From the NCBI GenBank assembly GCA_021234155.1, contig JAJEKV010000206.1:432001-496000 (forward strand): a stretch of DNA of 64,000 nt. The letters run 5' to 3'. The stretch's first letter is position 1. Every line of letters begins with the position of its first letter. The notes beneath the pieces are model-generated. The model saw only the letters and a list, made by a program, of their open reading frames with translations, searched no databases and was not told the DNA's origin. Shown in pieces: positions 15,461 through 28,206 of the stretch. This DNA comes from Isoetes taiwanensis. Its lineage: Eukaryota > Streptophyta > Lycopodiopsida > Isoetales > Isoetaceae. Position numbers and translations under genes: made by a program.

Positions 15461-15960
15461 ATTATCAGCCATTAGATAGGGGAATATTCCGAGGGATATG
15501 CCCTTTAGTGCGATCCCATCCCTACACCTCATCGGGAGATGGGGTCAAATGCTGATGTGGCTCTATTCCTAAGGGGCCGTTGACATCTGGCAGGGATTTT
15601 GATGTCAATTGACTTCAAAGTAGCAACTGCCACTATTCCAGGCACTAAAGCAGGAGCGGCTCATGCAACTAAATTAGTAGGCAGCGAGGTTTCTCCCACA
15701 AGCTTCCCCCGATCGATGGCTAAGCAGCCCATGATCCGGCCAGATCAAATCCGAGGCTTCTTGAGCACCTGCAAAGAAGATGGACAAACAAACCGGGGGA
15801 TTTGAACCCCCTGCCACCGCAATTTCCCATCCTTTTTTTAACTCTCATGTCTGATCATGCACACAATGAGCAGCCAAAAGGAAGAGGAATTACCTAAGTT
15901 TCATTGGCTTTGCATACGAAATTGCTAATCCACAAAGTGCATGAGTTCAGATAACATACC

Positions 15961-16100
15961 CTTTACCTAGCAATGAAGAGCAACAAGAAGGCAGGCCATG
16001 TAAATGCGCCACTGTATAGCAGTCCATAGAAATTTACCTACCAATGAAGAGCAACAAGAAGGCAGGCCATGTAAATCCGCCACTGTATAGCAGTGAATAG
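15961..16100 (+). repeat. Tandem duplication of about 72 bp
   Basis: ACCTAGCAATGAAGAGCAAC through CCACTGTATAGCAGT is repeated once, with only a few base differences. Confidence 0.85.
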
Positions 16101-16599
16101 AAAATGAATAAAAAGAAAGCGACCACAGCCATACCATTGCAGCAGCAGATAATTCTGCATGGAGCCCAAATTAGAACACAGAAATAGCCATGGGTCTTGA
16201 AATAGAAAAGAGTGCAAGAAAAGCTTCCTGTGTGTGGCACCACATACCTGAGGCAAGCGTTCACAGCCACCATAGAAGCCTGAAGCAGAAGTTCACCTGG
16301 AATGAGGACACAGACGATTTATACACAGAAATCTGGCCGGATTCCCCATCTTATCCACAACCACGTCGCCAGGAACGCCAAGCGTGGCCTTCCAAACATA
16401 GCGCCTCGAGCACATCCGCGAATACAGTCTGCCCTAAACCATTGCTGAATGCCCCAAATGAACAACATTTGAAAATGGAAAAGATTCCCTTACGCCCCAT
16501 TCATGTACGCTTTTCTATACAATACATCCCAATAACCATTACAACCTTATGTTACAAACATACCCTTTTATGAACTAGCAAACTATATCTAGAACATAA

Positions 16600-17150
16600 A
16601 GCAACCAAAGGCATTAAATTTTTTATATAATTTATGTTTGCAACACTAACCCATAACAATTGCTAAAGGAGAGTACATGTGTGCATTGAGGCTTTAGTTA
16701 CGACTAGGTTGATAACAAATGGATAGCTGATATGACTTAAGTGATTCTTTCCAGTACATAAACAATCTAACAGTAACCATCTTCAACTTTTCAAAGAACA
16801 TTTGCAATTTCTATTGTTGCTTTGTTTTTTAATTTTATTCTTATTCAATATTTTCATGCTTGGGGCTTATTTATAAGGCACACTTGAAACTCCCATCTTC
16901 CCCAATCTAACATCTTCAACTCTTCAAAGCACATTTGCAATTCCTATTGTTGCTTTGATTTTTTAATCTTATTCTTATTCAATATTTTCATGCTTGGGGC
17001 TTATTTATAAGGCACACTTGAAACTCCCATCTTCCCCTTATTTGCCTTCAACATTTCAACTAGGCATGCATTTTCCCTCGTCAAATCTCTAGTAAGGTCA
17101 TGTAACTAGCCAACGCAATGTTTTAGGCATTGCGCCAACTCAATTCCTAT
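16600..17150 (+). repeat. Long direct repeat, copy 2, with internal tandem duplication
   Basis: Second copy of the 15055-15460 repeat. Within it about 130 bp (AATCTAACA through GAAACTCCCATCTTCCCC) is tandemly duplicated, at about 16765-16900 and 16903-17037. Confidence 0.7.
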
Positions 17151-17728
17151 GCATTCATCTAATTGTTACTTTATTTTTTTCAACAATGGTGATGAGAGGT
17201 GGGTGGATTAAGATGTTGACGAGGAAGCTTTCAAATAAAAATTGTAAATTGGGAATGACTTCAAGAATTGTAGGAAAATTCCGTATTCAAGATTTCTGAC
17301 GTAGCAAGGGAAGCCAAATACAAAACCAATTCCTAGACTAAGCACTCTTATTAGCATGTGAATCCGTTTATTATATATACATCGAGGAGGATGTAGGTGC
17401 GGAGATGGGGCATGCTAGAACAATTGAACATCACATTGCAGTATGAAAGCTTGTGAAGTGCAAGAATTTGAAAGCCTATCAAATTTAAAAATAGCAGGGG
17501 CGGGAAGAAACACGGTGTCGCTTTCAGACCTCGCAAAAGCCTATTAGGATTAGAGGTAAGCACCTTTGCCATGACACTATCCATGTTCTTTCTAATGCAC
17601 ATGAAGTCGATCTTCTGTACTGTGTTGCATAGTTGCTTGAATCGATTGCATACAACACTGCACTTTCTCAACAAAGAAAATGTTATGGGAATTTCAAAAA
17701 AAAAAATGTCGATTATAATAATATCTTC

Positions 17729-17935
17729 AGGGTATGCAAGAAGTGAGTCCAAATGACATTATATTTGCTTCTATCCTTGCTGCCAAGCTGGCCTTGTGTG
17801 TGAAGGCATTAAGTACTCCAAAGCTATGAAAAAAGACTATGACATTACATCAGATAACCGCCACTATAACTGCATTGTGGATCTCTTTGGGCGAGCAAGG
17901 TGAATGAAGCATGGAATTTACTGGAAATTATACAG
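17729..17935 (+). pseudogene. Pentatricopeptide repeat (PPR) protein fragment
   Basis: The plus strand reads MQEVSPNDIIFASILAA, then after a frame change EGIKYSKAMKKDYDIT and HYNCIVDLFGRA. This is the repeat-to-repeat spacing of plant PLS-type PPR proteins, which bind organellar RNA. Only about two repeats survive, with a frameshift near 17785 and a stop after 17925. No continuation is visible on either side. Confidence 0.65.
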
Positions 17936-18849
17936 CTTGATTACAGCTTGATTACTGGAATTTACTGGAAATTATACTGGAATTTACTGGACCGAGCTTG
18001 AATGGTTGGTTTGATGGTGGTGAGGACCACCATAAATGCCAATGCACAGAATAGAAGTAGATGATCCGCAGAAGGAACCGACCTTACGATCCTTTCTGAA
18101 ACGAGGCCCAAAAGCAAAGAATATGGAGCTCATGAAAAAGCAAGCATTACTGTAGCCATGGCTACCAGCACAGGCCTTTGTAGCACCAGATTGAGTGAGC
18201 TCTCCATTGTTTAACGATTGAGTGAGTTCTACATTGTTTAACCCTCTGCTTTTAATCCAACAATGGGAGCAATCCGGGCGCTGTCAGAGTAATGGAGCCT
18301 TTATGGCAGATCCTCTTTCAAGAGTAAACGAAGACATTGCTCGCAAGGATCTCAGAAAGGGTCTTACTATCCATGAGTATACTTTTTTGGAGAAAAGCAT
18401 AGCATCGTAATTTAAATTGGCCAATCGGTTTAAGAAACCCCTTTTTTTTTTTGGGGGTAGATGCGATTGTAATCGTTAGTGCCTGCGATGAAACTAAAAG
18501 ATGAAGATTTCCACGAGTTGTCTACTAATATACTATGTCAAGCTTTTAAGCTTGAATTGATTGCAAATGCTGCAGAGAACAAAAGCCCAATTCGTTTTAA
18601 TGGAATGCACCCTGGATATAATATTCTAGTGAACCTATTGAAGTTGTGTCCAAAAGTACATGGAGCTTCTGGTTAGGCAAGATCGACTAGGCATAACTGG
18701 CTTGGATGTGACTGAATGCCAGACATTGCTACCGAGTGTAGCTTTCATCTAAGAGGTGGAAAAACCTTGCAAAGCAGATAATTAGACGACTAGCTTTGGC
18801 AAAATATTGTTACTTCTCAAGACAGATAATCGAATTTGATCAATCTTTG

Positions 18850-19340
18850 AGAAGGGATGAAATCCCTTAAGATAAATGATCGAGTTTGATCAGTCTTTAA
18901 TACACCAATTTCCCCCAAATCAATTTGGGGCAAATTGAGGTGGAAATCCCAATTTGGGTGTCCCAAGTTGGCAAGTCTGCCTTGCCCAATCAATTTGGGC
19001 CAGGTGGCAGTTCTAGATTAGTTATCCTTAATTAATTGATATTTAGACCTTTTTAATATTAGGTTAAGCCCTAAATTCGAATTAGGATTTAGGGCTAAGT
19101 TTCCACCTTAACAATTAATGATTAACATAGCTACCCTTAGCTTATGAATAATTAATGCACCATTAATTATTCATAGTACGTGTCATGTATTTACACCCAA
19201 AAGGCGTATAAATATGCGGAACATCACAGCACCGCCAATATGCTGGTAGGATAGAAAATTTGTGTTTGCCTATTGATCAGGTTCTTTGTGCTGCTTTTTC
19301 AACTCGCAGTTGTTCAATAGCTAATGAAGAGGTAAAATTT
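18850..19340 (+). repeat. LTR-like or solo-element remnant with hairpins
   Basis: Contains repeated CAATTTGGG blocks, a hairpin TTAAGCCCTAAAT/ATTTAGGGCTAA (about 19064-19100), another TATGAATAATTAATG/CATTAATTATTCATA (about 19142-19176) and a TATA-like TATAAATATGCGG near 19207. The layout recalls an LTR promoter region, but there is no second copy and no TG/CA end, so the call is tentative. Confidence 0.3.
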
Positions 19341-19814
19341 CCATAACCATGGACGACAAATAGAGGCAACAAATTGTGAATAAAAAAAAGTCTGCAAAAT
19401 TGTGCTTCATTCAAGAAAATGCCATAGCCATGAGCTCAAAATGACTCCCCAACCATGCTAACATAAGGAGAAGTCATACAGTCTATGACTCATCAATTTG
19501 TAACTCATGTAGGTCGCCGGATCACGTATTGGCTTAGGCTGAGTTTACATGTGCAGTTGAGAGGTACAAAGTCATGCAAAATGGCTTGCCATTTGCAATC
19601 ACCGTCGTAGGCCTTGCTCAATTTATGCAGGATAAAACAGAGCACCATTGGAGGTGATGTTTCATGTGAACCCAACTTTACAGATGCTTTACATGTAGAT
19701 TCATCGTCACAACAGATCCTACTTTGCCCTAGATGGTTTTGCACTCTTAGAAATTTGTGACAGATGGTTTTATTTATGCCCGATTTGGGTTGGTCTCCCA
19801 TGACAAGCCTTCTT

Positions 19815-20180
19815 ATTTTTCCATGGAAACCCTACTTACTTTTCACAGAAACCCTTCCTATTTTCAAGAAATCCTTTCCTGCTTTCACTAAAACAAGGAA
19901 GGGTTTCCACCCTTCCTATTTTTTCTGGGGACCTCCCGAATTTCTTATTTTGGAAAGTAGGAAGGGTTTCCCCAACGTTAAGATTTGAAATATTCACACA
20001 AACCAAGAGTACGCAAGGCCCACGCTTATCAAGATAGATGCCTTCCATAAAAGCGGCGCGCCCATCAAGTTGTACGCCACCCTAGAACTTAATATTCAAA
20101 TTTGAATTTAGTTTCTATTTTCCACTATTGAAAACAGAAAGCGTTTCCATATATGGTTGAAAATAGGAAAGGTAGAAAGG
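19815..20180. repeat. Inverted GGAAACCCTTCCTATTTTC repeats
   Basis: At least five copies of CCCTTCCTATTTT or its complement occur in both orientations, several bounded by GGAAACCC/GGGTTTCC. The region can form a large foldback. The open frames here are by-products of the repeat. Confidence 0.7.
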
Positions 20181-20339
20181 TTGAAAGTGTAGCGTAGACC
20201 TTTCCACATGGAGGCTAAAAAATCCAACTTTAACCAGATACAATTATGTTCAACCAACCTGTTCCAATGCTAAGGTTTCATTCACCGCAATATAATTGTC
20301 CAGGATGAACCTTTTAAAGAGAAAAGGCGACTGATGTAT

Positions 20340-20586
20340 GGCGGCATGGAATGGGCCCCGCGACCGGCGGGAGCCGGGAGCGGGTCTGGAATCTGCGACC
20401 ACATTCCATGCCGCCACAACATGGCAACTGGGAGTTCTGATTGATTTTTACCTGCAGGGGTGACCGGTTGAGCGGAATTGCCGTGCCTCTTTCTATTCCG
20501 GAGGCGGAATCGTCGACCCAGTTGCCATGTTGTAAATAATTTACATGGTGGAGGCGAGAGAAAGATTTTTCGTGAGGGCCTCCACT
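20340..20586. repeat. Chain of GC-rich hairpins
   Basis: Three perfect inverted repeats follow one another: 14-bp GGCGGCATGGAATG (20340-20353) with 20402-20415; 13-bp CATGGCAACTGGG (20420-20432) with 20517-20529; 8-bp GTGGAGGC (20549-20556) with 20579-20586. Much more GC-rich than its surroundings. Confidence 0.8.
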
Positions 20587-20589
20587 TTC

Positions 20590-23120
20590 GGCATAAAAGA
20601 AATTTACCCCTACATTCAAGACTGGGTGAAGGGATTGAGTGCATGGATAAATTGAAAAGGGCTCCATATTTTTACTGCAGCTGCGCTACCATGTGTGTCG
20701 AGTTAAATAATAGAGAGTTTCGCCACGTGTCATACAAGATGATTTGGGCAATTTGAAGACCATCGGATTTTGATCTACCTCAAATAACGGCTCAGAAAAA
20801 TCAGCCTGTTGGAGCTCCTAACTGCTTGCCGCATAACCCTGTTTCATTCAATGAGCATGCCTTGAGGATTGACTAGCTGCTTCGGTCTCCAGGTGATCGG
20901 TTTTGTTTTTTTTCTACTTTTCATTGCAGATTAACGGTGTCTAATCATTCATATTCTACGGTGACAAAGAAAAAATTCCTTCAGGAACTTATCCTTAATG
21001 CATTATTTCTTGGTTGTCTGTAAATGCGGGATGCATCTTTGTCTCTCTTAAATTTTCAGCTATATTGACAGGGGTTTACTTGAATCATCCTCTTTCTGGT
21101 GAGACAGGTTATTCTTAACCTAATTATTCTGTTGAATACGTAGAAAAATCAACGTGGTTTATCTCGAAATCAGTTTCTAGTTTGATGCTTGGTTATTAGT
21201 GTAGTAATCCGGTATGCAAAGTAGATCCAAAAACAATGCATCATAAATGTTAGCTGTCTCTTCTTCCCGCAGCCAATTTATTCTGTCTAGAATTCAGCGC
21301 TCTCCCTTTTTAAATCTAGATGCTGTTTTCATCTTGTTTTGATCAGATGAGCTCTTCTTTTCCACAACGAAGTCTTTAGTTCTACCTCAACTCTTATGCC
21401 TCATCCAATCTCTCACATTTGTCAGACAATTTAACAAGAATGTTATGGAGTGTCTTATGGAGTGTCCAATGCAGTGTCTTATGGACAAGTCGATCCTGTG
21501 TTAAGGCTGGTATACTGCCACATGCTTTCAAAGTACATGCTTTTAAGGGGAAATGTAATCCTGTCTGGATTATTGCCTTATTATTGCATCTTCTTAAAAG
21601 TAATATGGTTGGTAGAATCAAGACTACTTATGAATACTCTATATCATCTTGCCACCTTCTCTGTATTTCTTATGTTCATCCTGCCATTCTTTTTTCAGTT
21701 TTCTATATTGCTCTGTCTTCTTTTCTGAATAAATTACATCATCAGCTTCCACCTTTCTAACAATGATATGCTATGCTCATCCTGCCTTCCCCCTTTCTAG
21801 GCATGATATGCTATACTCATCCTGCTTTCAACTATGATGCTGCATGCTTCCAGAGTCGTAAATGTGATTTTGTCCGGCTTTGCTCCTTCATCTAGCATCT
21901 TGGCAAGATATTTTATGCCTGGCTTTCACTTCAAGCCCTACAATTGAGGATGGCCGTCTCTGTATTTATTGCATGTTTTAAATTTTCCCATTTTGGTCTG
22001 ATATCATACGGCAAATCTAGTAAACCATTATTTTTGCACAAAGCTTTTTCTGGTGCTGCGTCAGTTTTCTCCATTTCGGTCTGATATCCATTGGCAAATC
22101 TAGTAAATCATACCGTATTATAAATTCTCTAATGGGGCGAGAGGTTTTCGTCTTTGTCGGTGCAACTCCATGAGTTTGAACATTTTCTCAGTTGATATGT
22201 GGGCATAGTTCTTGTTCTTTTAATGCAAATCAGATAAAGTTTTAGAAAAAATCTAAGGTTTTAGAAAAAGTGGAATGTTCTCCATATTGGCTATGGTAGC
22301 ATTACGAAGTGGTGAATTGGACCTATAAGTCCTTGGACATAGTCCTTATGCTTCTACTGTGCAGATCACAACGCTCTCCATATTGGCTATGGTAGCATTA
22401 CGAAGTGCTGAATTGGATGCTATGACCTGTAGGTGCCTTTTTGTTCCTTTTTCTTGTTCTTGTTACGTTTATACTCGGATCAAACTTTTTAATCCGGGAT
22501 ACATCTTGGCTTTGCCTTAGAATTGCATGGATATATCACGGTTTGATTGTTTTTAGCTTTGCCTTAGAATTGCACAGATAAATCCGTGTTTCTGCAATCA
22601 TAGTTGTGCTTTAGCTGTCCATTATGACAACATAATTGCTATGCAATTTGGTCGACCTTTCTTACAACTATATCTAGAGGAACCCATGTTTGGGCTGTAA
22701 TGATAGGTGTTATGCTTAAATACACATGGATAACAATGATTTTCATCATACTGAGTGGCTCAACTGGAAGAAGATTCAAGCTCTTCCTACTATATGTCTG
22801 AGTAGAATAATCTTTTATAAGCTGAACGAAATGTTATCGAACATGATGGTAGTTGATTGGTGACTTTTATATCATGTGGTATATGCCCATGGTCGAGATC
22901 ATCCCCTCATTGTATGCAGCCGCAGATAAAGCTGAATGCTTACAGCTGCAGATAAAGCTGAACGCTCAGACCTGTTACAGTGCTCTTTTGGGTTTTATCA
23001 TTTGACCATGCTAAAGCTAGTTGCCAAAAGCACAAAGCGCTTCCTATAGGCCATGTATAGGGATTATAATATTCAATGTAATTCAATTTTCTATATTTCT
23101 AACTAGTAATGCTTGATTTT
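20590..23120. other. T-rich, intron-like stretch without recognisable exons
   Basis: Long T-rich sequence with partial duplications (TCTGATATCxxxxGGCAAATCTAGTAAA at about 21998 and 22079; TCCATATTGGCTATGGTAGC at 22280 and 22377; CAGATAAAGCTGAA at 22923 and 22949). Could be introns of the possible gene that follows. Confidence 0.35.
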
Positions 23121-23124
23121 GTGG

Positions 23125-24600
23125 ATTAGGTTGGCGAATGGGATGATTTAAAAGCACTGCCAGAAGCCAATAGTCAACTAACAAAGGAGAGCAGGCGTAC
23201 AAAGGAAAAGAAATGACATCAACAAATGCACCATATGCGACATTACACAATGAGGCAAAGTATGAAGAGAGGAAGCAGGTGGAGGCAGCACCCTGGGAGA
23301 AGGAGCAATGGGCTTGGAAAAAATGCCGCCTTCCAAATCCACAACCGCCCTCTTCTGAACCCCCAGCCCTTCCTCCCCTCCCCCCTCCTGTCCTTTCTAG
23401 CGCCCAGACTGCCCCATATGGCAATGACGAGAATGTGGTCGATCCTTCTAGGGTTTGTGCTTTTTCCATTTCTCCTCTCCTCCTATAAACATACATATTT
23501 ACCTCAAAAAGAAAAAAAAGGGATTAATTTTTGTATTTGTAGGTTTCTACCGAGAAGTTGATCTGCAGTAATAGAACTCCCTGGGACCGCGATGAGTCTT
23601 CCCTTTCTCGCACTGTGAGTTCCTCTTTTTTTCCCCTTATTTGATACTTAGTCTATTGTTAGATAATTGTGTTTTTCTTTGGCAGTCTACTTCTTTGCAT
23701 ACCACAAGATGGAGGAGCTAATCAAGCTTGTTATCTCCTCTTCTATAAGTGTCTCTTCACATTTTATTCTATTCTCTTCGCATTCTATTTAGAGATGTCA
23801 TTAACCCTAACCTTCGCATTCTTAAAGACATTTTTTCGGCCTTGTGAAGAAAACATGGAACTGTTCCCTTTTAAAAGGGAAATGGAAGGAGGAGATCCTT
23901 GAATTTGTTATTGGGTTCCAATCGCTAAAAGCTAAAGCTTGAGTTGGGCATATTATATGAAGAGTATATATGAGTGATGATTAAACATTTGGTGATTGTC
24001 ATATTACCTTTTCAAGAATAAAAACATTATCCATTCCCACAAGCAATGAGTGCAAGCATCAAGCAATATGATAATAAATAACGATGTACTAAGTAATGCA
24101 CTCTTGGAAGAGATTCCAGCATAATTTTATGAGGCAGCTTCGCCAAACGAGGTGGTGCGTAAGTGGCCGTGAATGCACCAGTGGCCGTGAATGCACCACT
24201 GAGAAAAATTATTTGTTTAGAATTTCGACCAACATGCATTATAATGTGATGGCTCAAATTTTTTCTGGAGTTATCTTTTCCTGGTAGCCTATGCTCTGTT
24301 TTGGCAGACCCAGAAATGTGAGAAGGTATCCATTGGTCAAAGCAAAATGCTTGGAGCTATTAAAGCTGCAACCCTTGCTTTTATGCCAGTTATTGCAGAA
24401 ATGAACAAATATTTCATGGCAAAACCTTATAAAAAAGAAAGTATACCAATATAGAAAGCTTTTAAAAGAAGGTGCTGTGCACAAAGGGTTGCCCTCTGAT
24501 GCCTCAAGGGTCCGTGTGCTTGTTTCAAGGGCAGACAATGCTGCAAATCTCAAGGGTGTGTATGTGCATGTCTTTTTGACCTTCCACCTGAGTGGAGTAG
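23125..24600 (+). CDS. Possible multi-exon gene of unknown function
   Basis: Several adjacent open segments have splice-like borders. After GGATTAG, a segment from 23129 reads VGEWDDLKALPEANSQLTKE. From ATG 23213 comes a proline-rich segment (KYEERKQVEAAPWEKEQWAW and a PPALPPLPPP run). 23544-23610 follows an AG and precedes GTGAGT. 24308 follows TTTTGGCAG and reads CEKVSIGQSKMLGAIKAATL. About 24458-24560 reads YRKLLKEGAVHKGLPSDASR with RVLVSRADNAANLKG. I do not recognise the family. Frames are not consistent between all segments, so it could be a decayed gene. Exon limits are guesses. Confidence 0.25.
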
Positions 24601-24897
24601 GCAACATCCTCGTTTTGGGTGACTCAATTTACGATGAAATTTGTACCGTTTGGACCTTTGCTTGCCTCCCTCCTATAACATTAAAGTGACGGCCTAGCAA
24701 CCATCATTGGTGAATGGCATTTCAAAGTTAAAGTGCATATTTATCTTGAGATGCTACTTGAACCTTATATTACTTTTTACCTGCATTACAATATGGAGAA
24801 TGCAAGAAATGCGGGTTCAAACGCCGCATTTTCAAGCAAATATTGCATTATCAACATTGAACGTTAATAATGGGTTCATGTCCAAACCCTTATGAAT

Positions 24898-24940
24898 CCC
24901 AAGAAATGTTCATGGAAGGCCGCCGCAAAAAGTATTTTGT
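24898..24940 (-). repeat. GCGGCGGCC hairpin family B, diverged copy
   Basis: CCCAAGAAATGTTCATGGAA then GGCCGCCGCAAAAAGTATTT: same arrangement as the other family B copies, but with a decayed stem. Confidence 0.4.
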
Positions 24941-25149
24941 AATTACAAATGTGAATGCTCATAGGATCTCTTTTCCTTTCATTGCATTCCATTTAGATAC
25001 GTATCACATAAATTCTGTTTGCATTTTTACCATTGCTAGTCTAACACAAGCCTTGCCACATATCATCCTTTGAAGCTCATCCTACTGGTTGATAATGTAT
25101 TTACATTTATTTCATCATGACATATATAGATGGCTTGAATGTTGATGTA

Positions 25150-25468
25150 ATATGGAATGCATTTGTCTTCTGGCATAGATCACAATGGCTTGTTAGATGT
25201 GTTATAACCTTTTGTTGAACTTGGTTGAATCATAAAAGATGCAACGCTTAAATACATTAATCAAGATATATTTTAAGATAGATAGATAGTTGTTTTAACA
25301 TCATGCCACTAGGCAGCATCCAACTAGAGATGTGACCATACACCACACTACATTGCTCGGGCCACCTTTCTAAATATGAAATGCATCTATCTTCAAGCAT
25401 AGATCATAGTGGCTTATTATATGTGTTATAAACCTTTTTCTGGACTTGGTTGAATCATAAAAGATGGA
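25150..25468 (+). repeat. Direct repeat pair of about 95 bp
   Basis: The block running from ATGxAATGCAT to ACTTGGTTGAATCATAAAAG occurs at about 25150-25245 and again at 25374-25468, with scattered substitutions. Confidence 0.7.
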
Positions 25469-25759
25469 ACCAACCACTTTACATTGCATCTATGGGATTT
25501 GACACCCAACAGTTCAAAGTGCGATTCAGGACGATCTTGAACTCAAGACCTACAGTTGCTAGAATTAATGTGTTACCACTAGACCTGTAGTTGCAAATGT
25601 TGCTAAATATTTGCAATTATAAATTTTGTTGTTTTCTCTACCTATCTATCAATCAATGTTCTACATGAAAAGCAAACCGGCAGATAACTGAAACCAAGGG
25701 AAATAATTCTAATTTAGCTACCATTCCCTAGATAAAACTTAACTAGAATGTCAAATAAA

Positions 25760-26540
25760 TCCATTTGCCAAATTCTCATCGATATATCTCCAGAGAATCT
25801 CGAGCTCTGGTAAAAACATATTATAAATTGGCCCCGTGGTGGTTCCTTCCTTATTGCCGATCAATAGGACAATCATAAGGCTGGGGCATTGGGAGTGTAC
25901 TAGTCTTCACTTTATCAAAAACATCTTAAAAATCCTGGTACTCTATTGGAAGTTGGGCCTCTAGCTTCTGTGGACTGGAAGATGGAGTTGCTAATACTGC
26001 AAATTCCTTCCCTTGCGTAACACTATAGATAGATAGTCAAAATTTAATGCGATCTACAATCTAGCCCTGTAGGAATGATGAACTTGGGTGCACTTTCTTT
26101 TTAAGACTTTTAATTGCTCGCTTCTTCCAATCAAATCAGATTATAAAGTTCAAATCTAGATAGACCGAAAACGACTGTCAGGACTGCTAATCATGTTGAA
26201 GGAAATCACATATGTCAAATCACTAAAAACCATATGAACTGGCTTAGACTCCTCAACTACATCCCCCAATGCAACAAGACGCACATCAACGACTGCTACA
26301 AAAGCTAGACAAGGAAGCTTATTCAAGACAAGGAAGCTTATTCAAGACGACTTGATGTCTCAGGGCAAATTCTCGATCCATAAAACAAAAGTTTGCTCCT
26401 GAATCCAAGGGAGCAGAGGCAAGAGCTTTATGGCATCTAGTTGTACTAAGTTCAACCGATGCTGCAAAACCTCTACTAACTCGATTTGATGAAATGAAAC
26501 TCTTACTGGGAACATACTTTATATATCCTGAGATGTTCAA
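25760..26540 (-). mobile_element. Ty3/gypsy remnant: protease and start of RT
   Basis: On the minus strand 26540-26319 contains LDSGANFCFMDREFALRH, the active-site region (D-S-G-A) of a retrotransposon aspartic protease. Further down, reading across frames, the phrases YQDF-DVFDKVKTSTLP and PYDCPIDRQ appear near 25900, the hinge before the reverse transcriptase in Ty3/gypsy elements. Stops and shifts are frequent, and no LTRs were found around it. Unrelated in sequence to the chromovirus at 32-48 kb. Confidence 0.55.
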
Positions 26541-28197
26541 CCAAAAGCTTTGTACTCGTGTACATACTTTGTAGTCGTGAAGCCTATGGTCTCAAAGATA
26601 AGCTATCTCCAATTCATGAACACGTTGAAATAGCTCCTCATGATATTGCGACTTCTCGACACTTGCTGCAATTCCCCAATTAACCTCTAATTCTCTTGCT
26701 CTAGTTCACAAATATGGTTCTTAGACATTCCGGATTCGAGAGAATGCTTACGTATTCTTGGTGACTAACTAAGGCCATAGTTACTAGAAGACTCGACAGG
26801 ATGGCAGGATTCTCCAAAAAAAGATTCTGGTTCAAACTGTCAATATCGAAGCAAAAAATGATACTGAATTGAAAAAGAAAGGGAATCCTTATTTATATAC
26901 AAGAGAAGAAATAAAGAATATAAGAGAAGATTCGAACGCGTTAGTTGAAGATTGGCGTTGAACCAGAATATTTTGACACAATTGGAATCTCCCTATATAT
27001 AGTCACTAGGTCTGTGTATGTGCATGCCACATGGCCTAACTGCATGGTTGCCATGTGGCATCTATGCATGCCCATATATGTGTTTGCTACATAGCCTAAT
27101 TGCATGGTTGCCACATTGCATTACTTCATGTTTGCCATTTTGGCCACCTTGTTTAACATACATGTTGCAATTTGCTAACATACATGTTGTGATTTGCAAA
27201 TAATATGGTGAATATTTCTACATGTAAAGGCGTGATGGTAAATGTGACAAGAGAGGTAGACGTTCATAACCATTCCATGCTTTGAATATCTTGTATTCGT
27301 CGTATATAGGTAGATACAACCATGACACCAATTCTGTTAACAAAATTGATGTTCAAGGTTTTTTTTCTTTAATCACTCGGGCATTTGGCTTCAGGAACCG
27401 AGGACCATCATTGTTAGATATACAGGAAATTTATCGTGGCAGTCGAGGCCGTCGCGAACATTTCTCTTTTTCAGCCCCCAAGTCACAAAGAGAAATGCCA
27501 AACCCCTTATTGATTAGAGGCAATGGAATATTAATGTAATGTTACTCATATGAAATTAAATTAATCTTCTCGATTATCTAACGCACACGGAGTAAGTTAT
27601 CGGTCGAAGTGAAAATTATTTGGTTGCAACATCGTTTCCAAATTATAAACAGAAGAGCTTCATAGTATAACTAGATGATTTGCAATTTCAGTCAACAGAA
27701 GAAGATATTTAATCTAATATTGAGAGTTCTTCTTGATTACCTGCAATAGGGATGATTGAAAATTTATTGCCAATACCAAATTTGGAGCAGTTTTTGAAAT
27801 ATTCCATGCGCTCTTAAATACTACAATTCAGTTTAGCTGGTCGGTCACGACATCAATCATTGGCCAGACCTCTGCCACGAATAACCTGGCATCTCCCTTA
27901 ATGTTGATCGCGACATCTTCCCCGTGTTTTCTCCATATCAGAAGCCCTTTTCTAAATATTCCACATGATATATTAAAGAGGCAAATGAAGTGCAACACTG
28001 ATGTGATTTCAAGAATGAAAAAAAAAAAAAAAAAGAGGTTAATAAACCAAAAACCCCTTAGAGAATAATTGCAGGTTGGCATGCTTTTAGACAAGACATA
28101 ATCTCAATTTAATTGAATGATGGTTGTCCCTCTCCTCCTCCCCACCCCAAACCCTCCCCCTTCCTCCCCCTCAAAAGTCAATTCCACAAATTTGTCC
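26541..28197. other. No gene; includes small repeats
   Basis: A diffuse duplication (CCTAAxTGCATGGTTGCCA) lies at about 27035 and 27097. A poly-A run sits at 28019-28034, followed by a C-rich tract at 28128-28172 just before the Mutator-like element. Minus-strand frame 27828-28094 has no recognisable motif. Confidence 0.4.
27421..27470 (+). repeat. GCGGCGGCC hairpin family B, copy 4
   Basis: CAGGAAATTTATCGTGGCAG followed by TCGAGGCCGTCGCGAACATT and TCTCTTTTTC. Same orientation and frame as the 5136 copy, with stem substitutions of CpG-decay type (CGCGGCGG to CGTGGCAG). Confidence 0.65.
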
Positions 28198-28206
28198 ATC
28201 ACTTAT
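28198..28206 (+). repeat. Target-site duplication of the Mutator-like element, left
   Basis: ATCACTTAT immediately before the left TIR; the identical 9 bp follow the right TIR at 49673-49681. Nine bp is the hallmark length for the Mutator superfamily. Confidence 0.9.

Noticed and set aside
15790-15830. tRNA gene (antisense GGGGGATTTGAACCCCC)
   Set aside because: A T-arm-like stem exists, but no matching acceptor, D or anticodon arm could be built. The B-box-like stretches near 6440, 14606 and 24810 fail the same test; they may be SINE traces.
16190-16573. 127-codon ORF
   Set aside because: Overlaps two minus-strand frames, has no domain and sits between repeat copies.
20282-20667. Minus-strand ORFs of about 120 codons
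   Set aside because: They cover the GC-rich hairpin chain, where low stop-codon density is expected by composition.
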